In this document: in pieces, positions 1-5,664 of the stretch | Layout: each line of letters begins with the position of its first letter | Position numbering within the stretch: position 1 is the stretch's first letter | Origin: Bacteroidales bacterium | GTDB lineage: Bacteria; Bacteroidota; Bacteroidia; Bacteroidales; WCHB1-69 | Reading direction: 5' to 3' | DNA: 5,664 bases | NCBI GenBank assembly: GCA_016290715.1 | Contig: JAEEUY010000042.1 | Span: forward strand, 1 to 5,664 | Translations under genes and position numbers: made by a program | Notes under the pieces: generated by a model | Told to the model about the DNA's origin: nothing | Databases searched by the model: none | The model's input: the letters and a program-made list of their open reading frames with translations, nothing else

Positions 1-1022
1 TCTCCCACATACTGCAAAGGCGCCCCATTATCACTCACATAAATCTGATATTTTTCAACATCAAAAGGCATATTCTCGTATGCGTTCCACGAAAGTGAAG
101 CCTCTCTTCGGCAAATATCATACGTGGCAATAAGTGTAAAGTTGTGCTGAGCGTCAGTCATCGGACTGGTATTGAGACAACTATCCATAGCGGCGATACG
201 ATAATGTTGTATTTGGTTGGACTCCCTGATGGAATCATACCAAAAATTATGGTTATCACCATAAACCGTATCTACCGAAATCCACATATTCCCTTCTTTA
301 TGATAGATAATATATGCAGTAACATCCGGAGTGGAGGACGGTTCCCATCCCAACTGTATCAGTTGTGTGCCAAAATCAACAGATACGCTATCAAGCTGAG
401 GTGTTTCAGGTGAGGTAAAGTCGCTGAAAATATCAGATAATGGGCGCGAGACATTTTTGCATCCCGAAGCATCACTCAGCTCAATTCGGTAGCTAAGAGA
501 GGACTCACAAATATCAATAATATCACGATAAATCCTGTTATTGGTCGAAACGATGTTAGTCCACACGCCGTCAGGGAACTCCCGCCATATCTCATAATCA
601 GGCGACATAGAGGGTAACAACGGGACACAGGGGGCCTCCCAACTCAACAGCGCCTCCCCATTCCCATAATTGGCAAGATAGAACTCAATCGTCGCCAACG
701 TATCCGATGACACACAACGGTCAAAAGAACACGCCTCCACATAGTACCAACATTGGGCGATAATCATCGCTTGCGCCCCCGTATGCGTATAGGTTGTAAC
801 AGTAGCATCAGCAATTTGCGCAACCATGGTATAGGGTCCGCCTGAGGCTGTGGAATAGTATATTGCATAATGGTCAAAATCCGACAAATCGGCGGGGGGC
901 AGCCACGTCAAAGTTACCGCTCCCGTACTTTGGACACTCAGGCAACGAAGCTGCGGAGCATCAATCGCCGAAAGGGACAAAGTGTAAAACAGGAATAAAA
1001 AAAATAACTTCGACTTTCTCAT
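1..1022 (-). CDS. Secreted fibronectin type III repeat protein, possible T9SS/gliding-type cargo (3' partial)
   Basis: This open frame starts with ATG at 1022 and runs off the left edge, giving 340 residues without a stop. Residues 1-19 look like a signal peptide: MRKSK, then a hydrophobic stretch, then LSLSA with a plausible cut before IDAP. The rest reads as tandem beta-sandwich modules of fibronectin-III type, roughly 22-110, 112-205, 206-300 and a fourth from 301. Each has a 'LTW/LSW/LGW' strand near its start and a 'YxIYxS/YIIY/YQIY' strand (for example AIYYS at 53-57 and YQIYVS at 335-340). Nine cysteines suit an exported protein. The phrase around 304-337 (C, then LSWNxYE, then VEKYQIY) resembles secreted Bacteroidota proteins that end in a gliding-motility-associated (type B T9SS) C-terminal domain, but that end is outside the window, so the secretion route is inference. 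No enzymatic domain is visible. It begins 31 bp after mltG on the same strand with no terminator between, suggesting cotranscription. Its first part is notably richer in GC than the rightward genes. The exact function is unknown. Confidence 0.8.
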   Translation of the reverse strand, partial: MRKSKLFFLFLFYTLSLSAIDAPQLRCLSVQSTGAVTLTWLPPADLSDFDHYAIYYSTASGGPYTMVAQIADATVTTYTHTGAQAMIIAQCWYYVEACSFDRCVSSDTLATIEFYLANYGNGEALLSWEAPCVPLLPSMSPDYEIWREFPDGVWTNIVSTNNRIYRDIIDICESSLSYRIELSDASGCKNVSRPLSDIFSDFTSPETPQLDSVSVDFGTQLIQLGWEPSSTPDVTAYIIYHKEGNMWISVDTVYGDNHNFWYDSIRESNQIQHYRIAAMDSCLNTSPMTDAQHNFTLIATYDICRREASLSWNAYENMPFDVEKYQIYVSDNGAPLQYVG

Positions 1023-1053
1023 GAAAAATAATAACGCATTTATTGCCAAAAAA

Positions 1054-2052
1054 TTATTGGGAAATGGCAGATAATGCTGCCCGATATTTTGCAGCGTTTC
1101 TCAAATGTTCCTGATAGTTATTGGTAAAGTTGTGGGTTCCTGAAAAATCCTCTTTTGCACACATATACATATAGTTATGATGTGTGTAATGCAGCACCGA
1201 GTCCACGGTGGAAGGAGTAGGGATACGGATAGGTCCCGGCGGAAGCCCTTTGTATTTATATGTATTATAAGGGGATTCCACTGTAAGATGCTCATTAAGC
1301 ACCCGTTTAATAGAAAAATCACCTACGGCAAATTTTATCGTGGGGTCGGCCTGCAACGGCATATCCGCACGCAATCTATTGATATAGAGCCCTGCAATAA
1401 TGGCTTTTTCCTTTTCCCTAAAATTCTCTTCCTCTACAATAGAAGCGAGGGTAACAACTTCCAGCGGAGTAAAGCCAATCGCTTCAGCCTCCCCCATTCT
1501 TTCCTCATTCCAAAATTCCTGATAATAATGGAACATCTTTTCAAAAAATTCAACCGCCGTAATATCATAATAAAATTCGTATGTATTGGGAATGAAGATA
1601 GCCATAACTGTCTCCGGCGTAAGCTGATATTTTTCCAAAAACGGCTGGTCATTCAACAACTGATATAAATCCTGCCATTCAAAAAGAAAGTAATATTTCG
1701 ACAACTTGTTCATCAGCTGTTCCTTCGTCCGCACATTATTAAAAGTGAATTTAACAGGATAATGCTGCCCTTTACGAAGCATCATCAGCAAATCAAAGTT
1801 ACTCATTCCTTTGTCCATAACATACTTTCCTGTGCGCACATTACGATACAGCATCACTTTGGAAGCCATTTTAAAGGTAGTTTGATTCTTCAGGACATCA
1901 TATTTTCCCAAAGAATCCATCAATTGGGGAAAAGTTGCATTTTTAGGGATAAAAAATGAGATTTGTTCATTTCGCACATTTGGGGCAAAAAGAATCCATA
2001 CACCCATCAACAAAACGAAGACTCCTCCCAGAAACCAAAAATATCTTTTCAT
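1054..2052 (-). CDS. mltG: Endolytic murein transglycosylase MltG (YceG family)
   Basis: A complete 332-residue protein of the YceG/MltG family. These inner-membrane enzymes cleave nascent, uncrosslinked glycan strands within the chain and are thought to set glycan length by ending elongation. A short basic N-terminus (MKRYFWF) leads into one transmembrane helix at about 5-23; the rest should be periplasmic. Residues 30-50 resemble the LysM-like subdomain. The catalytic domain shows IPNTYEF at 154-160, LASIVEEE at 202-209 with E207 matching the family's catalytic glutamate, LQADPT at 233-238, SPYNTY followed by GLPPGPI at 260-275, and HNF at 307-309. No key motif is missing, and the length is usual. 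The ATG at 2052 is preferred over an upstream in-frame TTG at 2061, because it gives the basic start right before the membrane helix and the promoter's -7 element lies just upstream. The FN3 protein gene follows 31 bp downstream. Family assignment is firm; enzyme behaviour is taken from the family. Confidence 0.95.
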   Translation of the reverse strand: MKRYFWFLGGVFVLLMGVWILFAPNVRNEQISFFIPKNATFPQLMDSLGKYDVLKNQTTFKMASKVMLYRNVRTGKYVMDKGMSNFDLLMMLRKGQHYPVKFTFNNVRTKEQLMNKLSKYYFLFEWQDLYQLLNDQPFLEKYQLTPETVMAIFIPNTYEFYYDITAVEFFEKMFHYYQEFWNEERMGEAEAIGFTPLEVVTLASIVEEENFREKEKAIIAGLYINRLRADMPLQADPTIKFAVGDFSIKRVLNEHLTVESPYNTYKYKGLPPGPIRIPTPSTVDSVLHYTHHNYMYMCAKEDFSGTHNFTNNYQEHLRNAAKYRAALSAISQ

Positions 2053-2072
2053 CTTCAACAATTACTAATTTA

Positions 2073-2080
2073 CAAAAGTA
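2073..2080 (-). promoter_or_regulatory. Candidate mltG promoter, Bacteroidota -7 element
   Basis: Read on the minus strand this is TACTTTTG, an exact match to the Bacteroidota -7 consensus TAnnTTTG. It ends 20 bases before the mltG ATG, implying a short leader of about 10-15 bases. I see no good -33 TTG/TTTG at the expected 19-21 base spacing, so the call rests on the -7 element and its position. A second exact match, TAAATTTG on the minus strand at 2111-2118, could drive the same gene with a leader of about 50 bases. Which one is used cannot be told from sequence. Confidence 0.5.
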
Positions 2081-2170
2081 CAGATAGACCTATTATAAAA
2101 TTGCGAAAAACAAATTTATTTTCAACAAAATAGAGTTAATTTAACACACATGTACACTGTTGTTTGAATT

Positions 2171-2206
2171 AGAAAAAGCCCCCTATCCAAGGAGCGGACA
2201 AGGGGC
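2171..2206 (-). terminator. Intrinsic terminator of the acyl-CoA synthetase gene
   Basis: On the minus strand, arms at 2196-2206 and 2178-2188 form an 11-position stem with two mismatches (C/A and A/C) around a 7-base loop at 2189-2195. The base of the stem is five uninterrupted GC pairs (GGGGC with GCCCC). It is followed at once by TTTTTCT on the minus strand (2171-2177). Stem plus T-run is the classic Rho-independent design, and it sits about 65 bases after the stop of the minus-strand synthetase gene. It should separate that gene from mltG, which has its own promoter candidate downstream. On the plus strand there is no T-run after the stem, so it is one-directional. Confidence 0.85.
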
Positions 2207-2271
2207 AGCGGAATCAATAAAATCACGTTCACAATTTCCGTTAAGGGACTTGTAATATGGAAATCAGCAAA

Positions 2272-4041
2272 CTAATTAAACAAATTCTCTATTTCTTTAG
2301 CATATCTTTTTTGAACAACATCCCGTTTTACCTTCAAGGTAGGGGTTAAAATTTCATTTTTCTGTGTCCATTCATCCGGGATAAGCACAAATTTTTTCAC
2401 TTGCTCGGTGTCCCCAAAGAAAGCATTATATTTCGTCACTTCGCGGAGAAAGCGTTTTTGAATCACTTCGTTTTTCACCATGTCTTCAGGGGTCGTGTAT
2501 TCCACTTCATGCGTAGCGCACCAGCTTTTCAAGAAAACGAAATCAGGGGCGATTAACGCAGCGGCGAATTTCTGATTTTCACCCATCACCACCATATTGT
2601 CAATAAACGGAGATTCACAGAATTTCTCTTCAATAGCTTGTGGGTTCACATATTTCCCGAATGATGTTTTGAATATGTTTTTCAATCTGCCCACAATCAT
2701 CACCTGACCTTTTTCATTGATTTTTCCCATATCTCCTGTATGGAACCAGCCATCCTGGTCGATAACCCGGGCGGTCAAATCAGGATCTTTATAGTAACCC
2801 ATCATCACATTGTGTCCACGACATAGCAGTTCGCCATTGCTTTCGATTTTCACTTCCACACCAGGCAATGGGAAACCAACCGTACCCACTTCGCGGCCGT
2901 CTCTATCACGACAACTTACTGCGATAACAGGAGAAGTTTCTGTGGCACCATAACCTTCAAACACAGGCATTCCAATAGCAGAGAAAAAGGAAGCCAAACG
3001 CGGTTGGATGCTTGCTGCTCCTGAAACCACAATATCAAATTCACCGCCAATGCTCTGTCTGATTTTCCTATACACAAGTATATCAGCCACTTTATGTTTG
3101 CATTTATACCAGAAAGTACGGTTGTGATCTTGGATTTTGTAGGCCTGTGCTACTGAAATAGCCCAACGGAACAACATTTTTTTCATCGGCTTCATATTCT
3201 TGCTACTGCTCCAGATCTTATCAAAAATCTTTTCCAGCATTCTCGGAACCGTGGACATCATCGTAGGGCGCACCTCTTTGATATTTTCGGCAATCGTACC
3301 CAAATTTTGAGCATAGTAAACAGACATTCCCAAATGCTGATACAAGAATACCAACATTCTTTCATAAGCATGACAGATAGGGAGAAAACTCAAAGCCCGT
3401 TTCGACCATTTGGCCGGAGTATGACGGAGATTCAATAATTGGCTGACAATATTCTTATGAGAAAGCATCACCCCTTTGGGCGCTCCGGTAGTGCCGGAAG
3501 TATAGATGATAGTGGAGCAATCCTCCGGACGGACAGCGGAACTTCTTTTGGCCACCTCTTCCGGATTCGGATTCTGCTCTCCCAATTCAATCAATTGGGC
3601 CAAATAAGGGAATTTTTCCCTGTTAATAAAGGTGTAAACATATTTCAGTTCCGGCAAATCAGGCATAACCGCAGCAATTTTGTTCATTACCTCAGCGCCT
3701 TCCACCACCACCATTTTCATTCCTGAATGATTCAAGATATAACGATAGTCGTTCTCACTAATCGTAGGATATACTGGCACCGTAATCGCACCGATTTGCA
3801 TAATAGCCATGTCCAACATATTCCATTCCGGACGGTTGGTTGAAATGATTCCCACCCTATCGCCAGGATTAATGCCCAATTTAATAAGGGCATAACTGAT
3901 TTTATCTGTCAGTTCCTTGTATTGACGAGGAGAAAAATAGATCCATTTCCCGTCACGTTTGGCGGCTAAAGCAATTAATTGTTCAGGATAACGCTCCTCA
4001 TATTGATTGACGATGTCAAATAATTTTTCAATTTCTTTCAT
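2272..4041 (-). CDS. Long-chain fatty acid--CoA ligase (AMP-forming)
   Basis: A complete 589-residue member of the ANL adenylate-forming superfamily, long-chain acyl-CoA synthetase branch. It activates a fatty acid with ATP to acyl-AMP and then transfers it to CoA, feeding lipid synthesis, remodelling or breakdown. The phosphate-binding loop YTSGTTGAPKG is at 180-190, PICHAYERM at 221-229, the adenine-binding YGATET at 364-369, GWFHTGDMG at 431-439, and the hinge region GRLKN...SFGKYVNP at 451-467. The C-terminal LTPTLKVKR (565-573) carries K570 in the place of the conserved A10 lysine. The long insert at about 270-330 between the P-loop and YGATET motifs is typical of the long-chain (FAA1-like) group rather than acetyl-CoA synthetases. 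No signal peptide or clear membrane helix is seen, so it is cytoplasmic or peripheral. The ATG at 4041 has no better upstream alternative. It stands alone between its own terminator and a divergent promoter region. Chain-length preference cannot be read from the sequence; it is a FadD-type enzyme, but no specific symbol is justified. Confidence 0.95.
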   Translation of the reverse strand: MKEIEKLFDIVNQYEERYPEQLIALAAKRDGKWIYFSPRQYKELTDKISYALIKLGINPGDRVGIISTNRPEWNMLDMAIMQIGAITVPVYPTISENDYRYILNHSGMKMVVVEGAEVMNKIAAVMPDLPELKYVYTFINREKFPYLAQLIELGEQNPNPEEVAKRSSAVRPEDCSTIIYTSGTTGAPKGVMLSHKNIVSQLLNLRHTPAKWSKRALSFLPICHAYERMLVFLYQHLGMSVYYAQNLGTIAENIKEVRPTMMSTVPRMLEKIFDKIWSSSKNMKPMKKMLFRWAISVAQAYKIQDHNRTFWYKCKHKVADILVYRKIRQSIGGEFDIVVSGAASIQPRLASFFSAIGMPVFEGYGATETSPVIAVSCRDRDGREVGTVGFPLPGVEVKIESNGELLCRGHNVMMGYYKDPDLTARVIDQDGWFHTGDMGKINEKGQVMIVGRLKNIFKTSFGKYVNPQAIEEKFCESPFIDNMVVMGENQKFAAALIAPDFVFLKSWCATHEVEYTTPEDMVKNEVIQKRFLREVTKYNAFFGDTEQVKKFVLIPDEWTQKNEILTPTLKVKRDVVQKRYAKEIENLFN

Positions 4042-4091
4042 AAAAAATCAATTTAATTTGAACAACAATAATCTTCACAAAAAAGAGTGTG

Positions 4092-4099
4092 CAAAAGAA
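4092..4099 (-). promoter_or_regulatory. Weak candidate -7 element for the acyl-CoA ligase gene
   Basis: On the minus strand this reads TTCTTTTG, one mismatch from TAnnTTTG, about 50 bases upstream of the ligase ATG. No convincing -33 element is present at the right distance. It is the best match I see in the leftward-reading half of the divergent region, but AT-rich DNA yields such matches easily, so treat it as a pointer only. Confidence 0.22.
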
Positions 4100-4149
4100 C
4101 TGTTTTTTTCAACATTGCCGTTTTTTAAGTGATAGAGACGGTTATTTTG

Positions 4150-4177
4150 GGGGTGAAATTGGCGAATGTGGGGTGAA
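4150..4177. repeat. Pair of 8-bp direct repeats in the divergent control region
   Basis: GGGGTGAA occurs at 4150-4157 and again at 4170-4177, with a 12-bp spacer and a 20-bp period, close to two helical turns. Flanking positions agree in part (T three bases before each copy, T two bases after each). LytTR-family regulators are known to bind two imperfect direct repeats of about 9-10 bp separated by about 12-13 bp, and the gene 86 bp downstream encodes a LytTR protein. The repeat sequence itself is not a close match to published LytTR consensus sites, so an operator role is inference. Confidence 0.35.
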
Positions 4178-4233
4178 TTATGCTTATAAGGGATAAACTT
4201 CGGGGAGGGCATACACGAATAGAAAAAAAATAT

Positions 4234-4241
4234 TAATTTTG
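4234..4241 (+). promoter_or_regulatory. Promoter -7 element for the LytTR/deiminase genes
   Basis: TAATTTTG is an exact match to the Bacteroidota -7 consensus TAnnTTTG and lies in the frequent context TATTAATTTTGCGGGC. It ends 21 bases before the ATG at 4263, so transcription should begin near 4247-4250 with a short leader. No clear -33 TTG is found 19-21 bases upstream; that stretch is an A-rich run (4221-4230), which might mean an activator is needed. The element also decides the start codon: the in-frame TTG at 4239-4241 is part of the -7 box and so would not be transcribed from this promoter. Confidence 0.6.
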
Positions 4242-4262
4242 CGGGCTAAAATTCAACTCAAA

Positions 4263-5144
4263 ATGTATAGTCGAATTCCCGATTATTTATTAAAAATTGG
4301 CACAAATATCAAAATTTTGATTTTTGTTGCTATTTTTTCATTAATATTCGTTAACATTTACTCTCCATTTATTGAATCCTCCTTTTATACTTCTTCTTCT
4401 TCCCTACATCAATTTTTGTATTCAACCATTTCCATTTTAGGAGGTGTCATGATCCTTTTGGGAAGCCGGTTGCTCATGTGTGGCTTGAAGAAAAAGTTTG
4501 AACTATCTGTTATTCAATATTGTTTATGGTTACTCTGTGAAATATTTCTGATTGCGATACTCTATACCATTATCATAACTTATCTGCTCAAGGACCACCG
4601 GTCATTCGCACACGTATTCCAGCATTCCTTGATTTTCGTTCCGTTATTATTGTCGGTCCCCTATATTGTTTCTTATTTATATCTTGCCTTAAAAGATAGG
4701 GATGTGAAAATCAGCCATTTAACACAAAAGCAACAATTAGCAGCTAACCCTGATATGGCAGAATCGGGAGAACCAATCGAGCCTGGGGAGGACAGTATTA
4801 TCAATTTTGTGGATGAGAAAGACAACCTCAAATTATCCGTTAAACAGGAGTATATATATTACTTAGAATCAGCGAATAATTATGTAAACATATACTATAT
4901 TCACAACCATGAACTGAAGCGTTTCATGATTAGAAATACGCTAAAGAATTTGGAATCCATGCTAAAGCCATACGGTTTTGTGCGGTGCCATCGCTCATAC
5001 ATTGTGAATATCAAAAAAATCAAGATTGTACGCAACGAGCACGATACGTTTTATCTTGATTTGGATCATGATAGCGCTGGAGACATTCCTATCTCCAAAA
5101 CGTATGCAGAGCAAATTATGAAATTATTTTCAACTAAAATATAA
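4263..5144 (+). CDS. Membrane-anchored LytTR-family DNA-binding regulator
   Basis: A complete 293-residue protein with an integral-membrane N-terminal half and a LytTR DNA-binding domain at the C-terminus. Hydrophobic helices are visible at about 16-34, 51-72, 83-107 and 121-143. They are followed by a polar, acidic linker (144-181) and the LytTR domain (about 182-288), with YYLESANNYVNIYY at 199-212, RNTLKNLESML at 224-234, the hallmark FVRCHRSYIVN at 239-249 and IPISKTY at 275-281. There is no response-regulator receiver and no histidine kinase domain, so it is not a standard two-component regulator. More likely it senses something at or in the membrane and binds DNA while anchored there. 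Its signal is unknown. The ATG at 4263 is chosen over the in-frame TTG at 4239 because the TTG lies inside the -7 promoter box. The 5' part is very AT-rich (about 23% GC over 4261-4380). The deiminase gene begins 16 bp after its stop, suggesting an operon. LytTR assignment is firm; the target genes are inferred. Confidence 0.9.
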   Translation: MYSRIPDYLLKIGTNIKILIFVAIFSLIFVNIYSPFIESSFYTSSSSLHQFLYSTISILGGVMILLGSRLLMCGLKKKFELSVIQYCLWLLCEIFLIAILYTIIITYLLKDHRSFAHVFQHSLIFVPLLLSVPYIVSYLYLALKDRDVKISHLTQKQQLAANPDMAESGEPIEPGEDSIINFVDEKDNLKLSVKQEYIYYLESANNYVNIYYIHNHELKRFMIRNTLKNLESMLKPYGFVRCHRSYIVNIKKIKIVRNEHDTFYLDLDHDSAGDIPISKTYAEQIMKLFSTKI

Positions 5145-5160
5145 TAAAATATAACAAAGT

Positions 5161-5664
5161 ATGTTCCACAAATCAACGCTATCCTCTATCATTCTTTTGC
5201 TCATTTCCTCCATTGTTGTCACTTTTGCCCAAAACGAGTCATCTCCCCTTCCGCTCACCTATCAAATGAATGCGGATGAATTGGCTCGCAAAGGAGAAAT
5301 TGGGATGTATTTCAGAGGCACTGCCGCACCAGTCTCTCCCGTAACCAACATTGCGGAATTCCAGCCCTCACAAGGAGTACTTGTCAGATACCCTTTCGGC
5401 ATTCCCGTTTCCCTGGTCAGAGAAATGTCTCAACTTGTAATGGTAACAACCTCTGTATCATCTAATTATCAAGAACAAAATGTAACAAACACTTATCGTA
5501 ATGCAGGGGTGAATATGGATAATGTAAATTTCATAAACGCAGCTACCGACAGCTATTGGACCCGTGATTACGGTCCATGGGTGATTATTGACGGTAACGA
5601 TGAGTTTGGCGTTGTTGATTTTATTTATAATCGTCCCCGCCACAACGATGATGCCCATGCAGAA
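5161..5664 (+). CDS. Secreted PPAD-type peptidylarginine deiminase homologue (3' partial)
   Basis: The first 168 residues of a protein that runs off the right edge. Residues 1-23 form a signal peptide (basic start, hydrophobic core at 9-22, plausible cut after FA before QNE). The mature part matches the N-terminal region of Porphyromonas gingivalis peptidylarginine deiminase as I know it: VLVRYPFGIP at 73-82, TDSYWTRDYGPW at 129-140 and VDFIYNRPR at 152-160. W133, D136, R158 and R160 keep the same spacing as W127, D130, R152 and R154 of PPAD, where the aspartate binds the guanidinium and the two arginines hold the substrate's C-terminal carboxylate. Agmatine deiminases share the WxRDxGP motif but not the NRPR pair, so a protein/peptide-citrullinating enzyme is favoured. 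The catalytic cysteine, the His/Asp motif and any T9SS sorting domain lie outside the window and are unverified. It follows the LytTR gene by 16 bp with no promoter or terminator seen between, so it is probably cotranscribed. The start is the first ATG, giving the signal peptide directly. Confidence 0.85.
   Translation, partial: MFHKSTLSSIILLLISSIVVTFAQNESSPLPLTYQMNADELARKGEIGMYFRGTAAPVSPVTNIAEFQPSQGVLVRYPFGIPVSLVREMSQLVMVTTSVSSNYQEQNVTNTYRNAGVNMDNVNFINAATDSYWTRDYGPWVIIDGNDEFGVVDFIYNRPRHNDDAHAE

Noticed and set aside
144..413. 89-codon open frame on the plus strand
   Set aside because: It lies entirely antisense to the FN3 protein gene, has no family features and no promoter or start context. 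It is a shadow of the real gene.
1023..1053. Possible terminator or promoter between mltG and the FN3 gene
   Set aside because: The 31-bp gap has no hairpin and no TAnnTTTG match on the minus strand, which fits cotranscription.
1177..1668. 163-codon open frame on the plus strand
   Set aside because: It is antisense to the catalytic part of mltG, whose motifs are all intact in the minus frame. The translated product looks compositionally random.
2135..2145. Short inverted repeat GTTAA-T-TTAAC between the terminator and mltG, next to overlapping ACATGT/TGTACA palindromes
   Set aside because: The arms are only 5 bp in AT-rich DNA and are common by chance. They could be an operator, but no regulator or second copy supports that.
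3439..3726. 95-codon open frame on the plus strand
   Set aside because: It is antisense to the acyl-CoA ligase across its phosphate-binding loop, with a His- and Phe-rich product typical of a shadow frame.
4183..4190. 8-bp palindrome CTTATAAG in the divergent region
   Set aside because: It is too short and AT-rich to distinguish from chance. Nothing nearby indicates a matching regulator.
5458..5658. 66-codon open frame on the minus strand
   Set aside because: It overlaps the deiminase's conserved WTRDYGPW and NRPR region in antisense. The hydrophobic look comes from reverse-reading and no regulatory signals accompany it.
1..5664. CRISPR arrays, tRNA or rRNA genes, insertion sequences, attachment sites
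   Set aside because: I found no regularly spaced repeats, cloverleaf-like sequence, transposase motifs or terminal inverted repeats in the window.

Overview
The window looks like chromosomal DNA of a member of the Bacteroidales or a close Bacteroidota relative. Three things support this. There are near-consensus Bacteroidota -7 promoter elements (TAnnTTTG) a few bases upstream of start codons, with no clear Shine-Dalgarno sequences. The gene content is of Bacteroidota type: a secreted fibronectin-III protein resembling gliding-associated/T9SS cargo, a membrane LytTR regulator, and a homologue of the Porphyromonas peptidylarginine deiminase. The ORFs are also compactly arranged. The genus cannot be told from this sequence.

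Layout. Positions 1-1022 (minus) hold the N-terminal 340 residues of a secreted multi-domain fibronectin-III-like protein whose 3' end lies beyond the left edge. It starts 31 bp after the stop of mltG (1054-2052, minus), the membrane-anchored endolytic murein transglycosylase, so the two are probably cotranscribed. Positions 2053-2271 carry an mltG promoter candidate and an intrinsic terminator at 2171-2206 that ends the upstream minus-strand gene. That gene, 2272-4041 (minus), is a complete AMP-forming long-chain acyl-CoA synthetase. Positions 4042-4262 form a divergent control region with a perfect -7 element for the rightward genes and a pair of direct repeats about 20 bp apart. Rightward, 4263-5144 encodes a four-helix membrane protein with a C-terminal LytTR DNA-binding domain. 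Sixteen bases further on, 5161-5664 is the 5' part of a secreted peptidylarginine deiminase homologue cut by the right edge.

Working together. The leftward genes cover cell-wall synthesis control (MltG), fatty-acid activation and an exported protein; apart from the mltG/FN3 pair they need not be functionally linked. The rightward pair is the most interesting part. A membrane-bound LytTR regulator without a receiver domain lies directly upstream of, and probably in one transcript with, a deiminase that keeps the PPAD-type substrate-binding arginines. This suggests, as inference only, a regulated protein-citrullination module.
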